From a virus, in the IMG/VR virus record IMGVR_UViG_3300008448_000101, positions 1 through 55,726 of that record: DNA of 55,726 nt, one strand, 5' to 3'. The notes under the pieces were generated by a model. It was given only the letters and a program-made list of their open reading frames with translations, had not been told where the DNA came from and did not search any database. Below, one piece after another: positions 52,849-55,726 of this stretch (position 1 is its first letter; the number at the start of each line of letters is the position of its first letter). The translations under genes were made by a program, and so were the position numbers.

Positions 52849-53534
52849 TTAATTGGTTGTGAAAGATAATCATTAGCTTTCATAAAACAATTACTCCCAA
52901 CAAATCCAGCTTTCATACTTCCATATACTTCAGCTGCAGGATGTGGTGCAGTAATTACAACATGGGATTTACTTTGATTCATATTCGTAGACTTAATTAA
53001 ATCTTGGAATCTGTTTTGTGCATATTTACCCCATAAGAGGAATACAACATTGTCTTTCTCTTGAATCATCTTACCTACCATCTTATCTACAAAGCCTCTC
53101 CACAGGCTTTCATGAGAGTTAGGATGACCCTTTACTACAGTTAATGTTGTATTGAGAAGTAGCACCCCTTGTTTGGCCCAGCTCTCTAAGCTAAAGTCAA
53201 AGTTAGGGAGTTCTTCTTCTCCATGTTCCAAACATAGCTCTTTATAAATAACTCTAAGACTTGGGTTAATCTTAAACCCTTCTCTAACCCCAAAGGCTAG
53301 ACCTGTTGCAGCTCCATTGTGATACGGATCTTGGCCAATGATGACTGCTTTTAAATCTTTGAGTTGTGTCAGTTCAAAAGCTCGAAGAACCTCTGGACTG
53401 CTTGGGTAAACAATCCTAGAGGTTCTCTCTGCTTTTAAAGTTGACTTGAGCACTTCGTATTCAAGACCGAGCTCTTCAGTTACTTGCTGATAAACTGGAG
53501 CCCAATCCCCTAATTGTTCAAGTACTTTTGACAT
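52839..53534 (-). CDS. ung: Uracil-DNA glycosylase, family 1
   Basis: The enzyme removes uracil from DNA, starting base-excision repair. The 231-residue chain has the catalytic G67-Q-D69-P-Y-H72 motif (D69 activates water), the L-L-L-N-T-T-L-T-V strand (125-133), F-L-L-W-G-K at 165-170 and H198-P in TAPHPAAEVYGSMKAG. The family-1 consensus at that last site is H-P-S-P-L-S; here it is H-P-A-A-E followed by a three-residue-longer loop, a variant that alters the DNA-intercalating loop. Length is normal. In crAss-like genomes a UDG gene lies in the replication module. The start at 53534 overlaps the upstream gene by 17 bases. Confidence 0.93.
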   Translation of the reverse strand: MSKVLEQLGDWAPVYQQVTEELGLEYEVLKSTLKAERTSRIVYPSSPEVLRAFELTQLKDLKAVIIGQDPYHNGAATGLAFGVREGFKINPSLRVIYKELCLEHGEEELPNFDFSLESWAKQGVLLLNTTLTVVKGHPNSHESLWRGFVDKMVGKMIQEKDNVVFLLWGKYAQNRFQDLIKSTNMNQSKSHVVITAPHPAAEVYGSMKAGFVGSNCFMKANDYLSQPINWI

Positions 53535-54354
53535 TAGATTTTCTTTCTACAATAGATTTAGGTGTGTAATAATACTCTGGATCAAATCTTTCTTGGGACA
53601 TATCAAGTGCTGAGTGCAATTCATTCTCTGCAGGGATGATACAGTCTAGCTTCTCTTCGAGCTCAGCCTTTAGAATCTGAGACTTGAATAGAACTCTAGC
53701 AGTCTGACCATCCATATTAAACCCGTGGTAATCTAGAATCTTTAACTTCAAGAAGTCATCGATCTTAGAATACTCACTCCTCATCAAATGCTCATAGGCA
53801 CTCTGTGATGTATCAGGAACTTCAAATACAAATAGTACATGACTCGAGTCAGTGTCAATCTTGTACTTAAATGTTCTGAATGCACACAGTGCAGCTTCAA
53901 ACTTCAAGAACAATACATCCCCTGAGAATCTGTACAGCATTGCAATGATGTTCTTATCATCTTGAGTCTCTACAAAAGCATTAACGAAATACTTATCCCA
54001 CAAGAATAATTCTCTGTTGCCTCCCAGTAGAGGAGCAGCAAAGATTGAGGACAGATTTGTCCTGGCAATAGATAAGTCATAGCCTTGTGCAGGATTATTT
54101 GGATCTCCCCCTGCAGTTAGTTTCTGAATTACATTAATCTTATAAGGAGTCTTTAGCTTAGGTCTAATAACCTGCCCGATATAGTAATCCAACTCTACAC
54201 CTTCTAGCTTAATGATATCATCAGATTCATTATAGATTGGTTTGAATTGTTTTATATCTCCAGACAATCTAACTGTCCTAGCATTGACAATGGTTAGAAA
54301 GGATTTACCAGGTTTCCCAGGGGGGAGATTCAGGGGCTGATTCTGTTGGCTCAT
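53518..54354 (-). CDS. Replication-module protein, unrecognised
   Basis: The product has 278 residues. After a Pro/Gly/Gln-rich N-terminus (MSQQNQPLNLPPGKPGKSFL) the chain alternates strands and helices, for example TIVNARTVRLSGDIKQFKPI and FVNAFVETQDDKNIIAMLYR. A long helix lies near residues 188-205 (EHLMRSEYSKIDDFLKLKIL), and an acidic C-terminus ends in KSIVERKSNVKST. No polymerase, helicase or nuclease motif is found. It overlaps the exonuclease gene by 50 bases at its start, and the glycosylase by 17 bases at its end. The long start overlap means that a later start inside the gene is possible, although the first ATG is the only one near. A role in replication or repair is suggested by neighbours only. 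Confidence 0.65.
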   Translation of the reverse strand: MSQQNQPLNLPPGKPGKSFLTIVNARTVRLSGDIKQFKPIYNESDDIIKLEGVELDYYIGQVIRPKLKTPYKINVIQKLTAGGDPNNPAQGYDLSIARTNLSSIFAAPLLGGNRELFLWDKYFVNAFVETQDDKNIIAMLYRFSGDVLFLKFEAALCAFRTFKYKIDTDSSHVLFVFEVPDTSQSAYEHLMRSEYSKIDDFLKLKILDYHGFNMDGQTARVLFKSQILKAELEEKLDCIIPAENELHSALDMSQERFDPEYYYTPKSIVERKSNVKST

Positions 54355-55120
54355 TCTCTTCAGGTTTAGAGTTAATACATATTAAAGACTGTAATTCAGG
54401 TAGTTCCAGTTTAGTTTCTCGTAGCACATCTTCCTTAGTCTTAAGTAGATACACCAGTCGAAAGTTAATGAAGAACTGTTCCAAGCCTTCAACTACTCCA
54501 AACTTTTCTACGTATTTTCTCAATACAAACCCTTCGATTTCTTTCTCACGATCCTTCAGCCAATTCTCTGCTGTCTTGATTCCTACACCTGGGATGCCTT
54601 GGATGTTATCCGTGCTATCCCCCATTAAAACTTGTTTCCATAAAAATTTCTCGGCATCTGTTTCACTAGTTGTCACAAACTCTACTTTCTGATAATTAAA
54701 ATGCTTGCCTATACACTGATGCAGTACATCCTTATCGGGAGAACAGATTACAACTTTATAATCTCCATTGTTTACTCCATAGTAAGCAACAAGATCATCA
54801 GCCTCTAATCCTTCAAACTCCACAAAGGTGTACCTCTGCTTCAAGTACTCTCTGAGTGCATAGAAGATAATTGGTTTGGGACGATACTTACGATTAGCTT
54901 TATAAGTTGGGGAGACTTGATATCTATATCCACTCTTCCCTGTTAGAAAACCAACGTAAGCATTAGCATTACAATTCGTAAGGATAGTCTCTACTCTAGA
55001 GTCAATACCACTTAAGGCTTGCTCTAGAGTAGGCTTATCCATCTCGTAATATAATAAGCTATCCCCGTCAATTAGACAAATCGTACTCTCTTGTCCTTCT
55101 GTGTCTATACGGTCGATCAT
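54305..55120 (-). CDS. 5'-3' exonuclease / flap endonuclease (PIN fold)
   Basis: The 271-residue enzyme has the acidic metal sites of the flap/5'-exonuclease family: D18-G-D20 in CLIDGDSLLYY, E106-A-D108-D109 in LEGLEADDLVAYY, D129-K-D131 in CSPDKDVLHQ, and D168-S-T-D171 in MGDSTDNIQG. The Y-K-A-N-R block near residue 73 lies in the usual DNA-binding place. A helix-hairpin-helix element, IPGVGIKTAENWL (176-188), follows. It removes RNA primers or trims 5' ends during replication, as T7 gp6 and T4 RNase H do. The C-terminal tail is acidic and Pro/Ser-rich, and it is encoded within the 50-base overlap with the next gene. Confidence 0.9.
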   Translation of the reverse strand: MIDRIDTEGQESTICLIDGDSLLYYEMDKPTLEQALSGIDSRVETILTNCNANAYVGFLTGKSGYRYQVSPTYKANRKYRPKPIIFYALREYLKQRYTFVEFEGLEADDLVAYYGVNNGDYKVVICSPDKDVLHQCIGKHFNYQKVEFVTTSETDAEKFLWKQVLMGDSTDNIQGIPGVGIKTAENWLKDREKEIEGFVLRKYVEKFGVVEGLEQFFINFRLVYLLKTKEDVLRETKLELPELQSLICINSKPEENEPTESAPESPPWETW

Positions 55121-55123
55121 AGC

Positions 55124-55726
55124 TTATAATGAATTTAGTTCGTCTTGTTCTTCTTGAAGTTTCTTTGCTTTCTCCATAGATAGAGCAACAGCTTCCTCTC
55201 GCATCTTATCCCACTCAGCATCTGTCATAGCTGCATAAGTAGAAGAGTGGTAGATAGAGCCATTAACTCCAGCTAAACTTGAATGAACAAAATACTGTAA
55301 ACATCTTACTGCACCAGTCTCATCATCAGGAATAGCACCGATGTGCATTGGGTCAACAAACACGTTGTGAATTTCACCACCATATCCAGAGATATACTTC
55401 AGACCACCGAAGTGCAAACCTGGGACACAAGATTGATAATCATTAGTATTTACCTTATCCCAAGAATCAAGACGATGAACACAACCTACCTTGATGAAGT
55501 GGCCTGGAGTTCCATAGCCATTAGCTCCCTCACAATAAAATGCATCACCACTATTCCCCATAACTGCTGGCTCAAACAATCTGTCTTCTACAAACTCTGG
55601 CAATCCTTCTGACTCAATCTCACCAGTGTCTACGTTGAAAGTTCTCTTGTAACGGTCATGAACCTCACCAGTCTCAGGGTCATACTTATGTAGAATCTCT
55701 CTTGATACCTTATAGCCATTCAAGAG
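55124..55726 (-). CDS. rIIB-like protein, truncated by the window edge
   Basis: The frame is open to the right edge, so the N-terminus lies outside; a TTG at 55723 is only an in-frame codon, not a credible start. The visible 200 residues contain C-V-P-G-L-H-F-G-G followed by YISGYGGEIHNVFVDPMHIG and IPDDETGAVRCLQYFVHSSL. This matches the conserved C-terminal region of phage rIIB-type proteins, where a C-x-x-G-L-H turn is followed by a V-x-P strand and a basic R-x-x-x-Y segment. rIIA/rIIB-like pairs are recorded in crAss-like genomes. In T4, rIIB acts with rIIA at the membrane in lysis control and prophage exclusion; what it does here is unknown. It ends in a Lys/Glu-rich helix. Confidence 0.65.
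   Translation of the reverse strand, partial: LLNGYKVSREILHKYDPETGEVHDRYKRTFNVDTGEIESEGLPEFVEDRLFEPAVMGNSGDAFYCEGANGYGTPGHFIKVGCVHRLDSWDKVNTNDYQSCVPGLHFGGLKYISGYGGEIHNVFVDPMHIGAIPDDETGAVRCLQYFVHSSLAGVNGSIYHSSTYAAMTDAEWDKMREEAVALSMEKAKKLQEEQDELNSL

Noticed and set aside
1-55726. Recoding of TAG as glutamine, known in some crAss-like phages
   Set aside because: TerL and the capsid gene end in TAG at sensible places (the capsid in tandem TAG TAG), and long genes are free of in-frame TAG.
1-55726. tRNA genes, CRISPR arrays, insertion sequences, integrase or attachment sites
   Set aside because: Non-coding gaps are at most about 110 bases and hold promoters or hairpins only; no repeats with spacers, transposase or recombinase motifs were seen.

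Overview
The window looks like about half of the genome of a crAss-like bacteriophage (order Crassvirales), a podovirus of gut Bacteroidota. The evidence is the gene order: terminase, portal, a major capsid protein with its own promoter and terminator, small connector proteins, a 1901-residue muzzle-type tail protein, then five consecutive giant virion proteins of 773 to 2473 residues. One giant protein carries the DxDxD metal-binding motif of a two-barrel RNA polymerase. The DNA is AT-rich, coding is dense, starts mostly lack Shine-Dalgarno sites, and several promoters match the Bacteroidota pattern (TTTG, then TAnnTTTG). TerL and the capsid gene end in TAG, so amber is read as stop here.

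Layout. 1-1374: small genes (truncated coiled-coil membrane protein, GroES-like co-chaperonin, winged-helix protein, 48-residue ORF), mostly overlapping. 1371-9906: cysteine-cluster protein, HU/IHF-like protein, small-terminase candidate, TerL, portal, two linker genes and the major capsid protein, closed by a terminator. 10017-13059: three further virion genes ending in a second terminator. 13128-16028: three surface or fibre-type genes, the last with a fibre-like repeat and a carboxy-terminal fibre signature. 16054-21952: a coiled-coil protein, a calcineurin-like phosphoesterase, connector candidates, two or three very basic DNA-binding candidates and a holin-like membrane protein. 21962-27667: muzzle/tail protein. 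27680-52598: the ejected-cargo and transcription block, with a peptidoglycan-hydrolase-like domain, glycine-zipper segments, a PD-(D/E)XK nuclease domain, two HExxH zincin motifs and the RNA polymerase core. 52609-52628: a bidirectional terminator between convergent modules. 52630-55726 (minus strand): the end of a replication module, with a MazG-like small protein, uracil-DNA glycosylase, an unrecognised protein, a 5'-3' exonuclease and a truncated rIIB-like protein.

Working model. The plus-strand block builds and fills the capsid. The giant proteins are probably packaged and ejected with the DNA: they would breach the cell wall and membrane and bring an RNA polymerase that transcribes early phage genes, presumably including the minus-strand module. 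The late genes here carry host-type promoters. Family assignments rest on motifs read by eye; no database search was possible. Every stretch longer than about 110 bases is covered by a gene.
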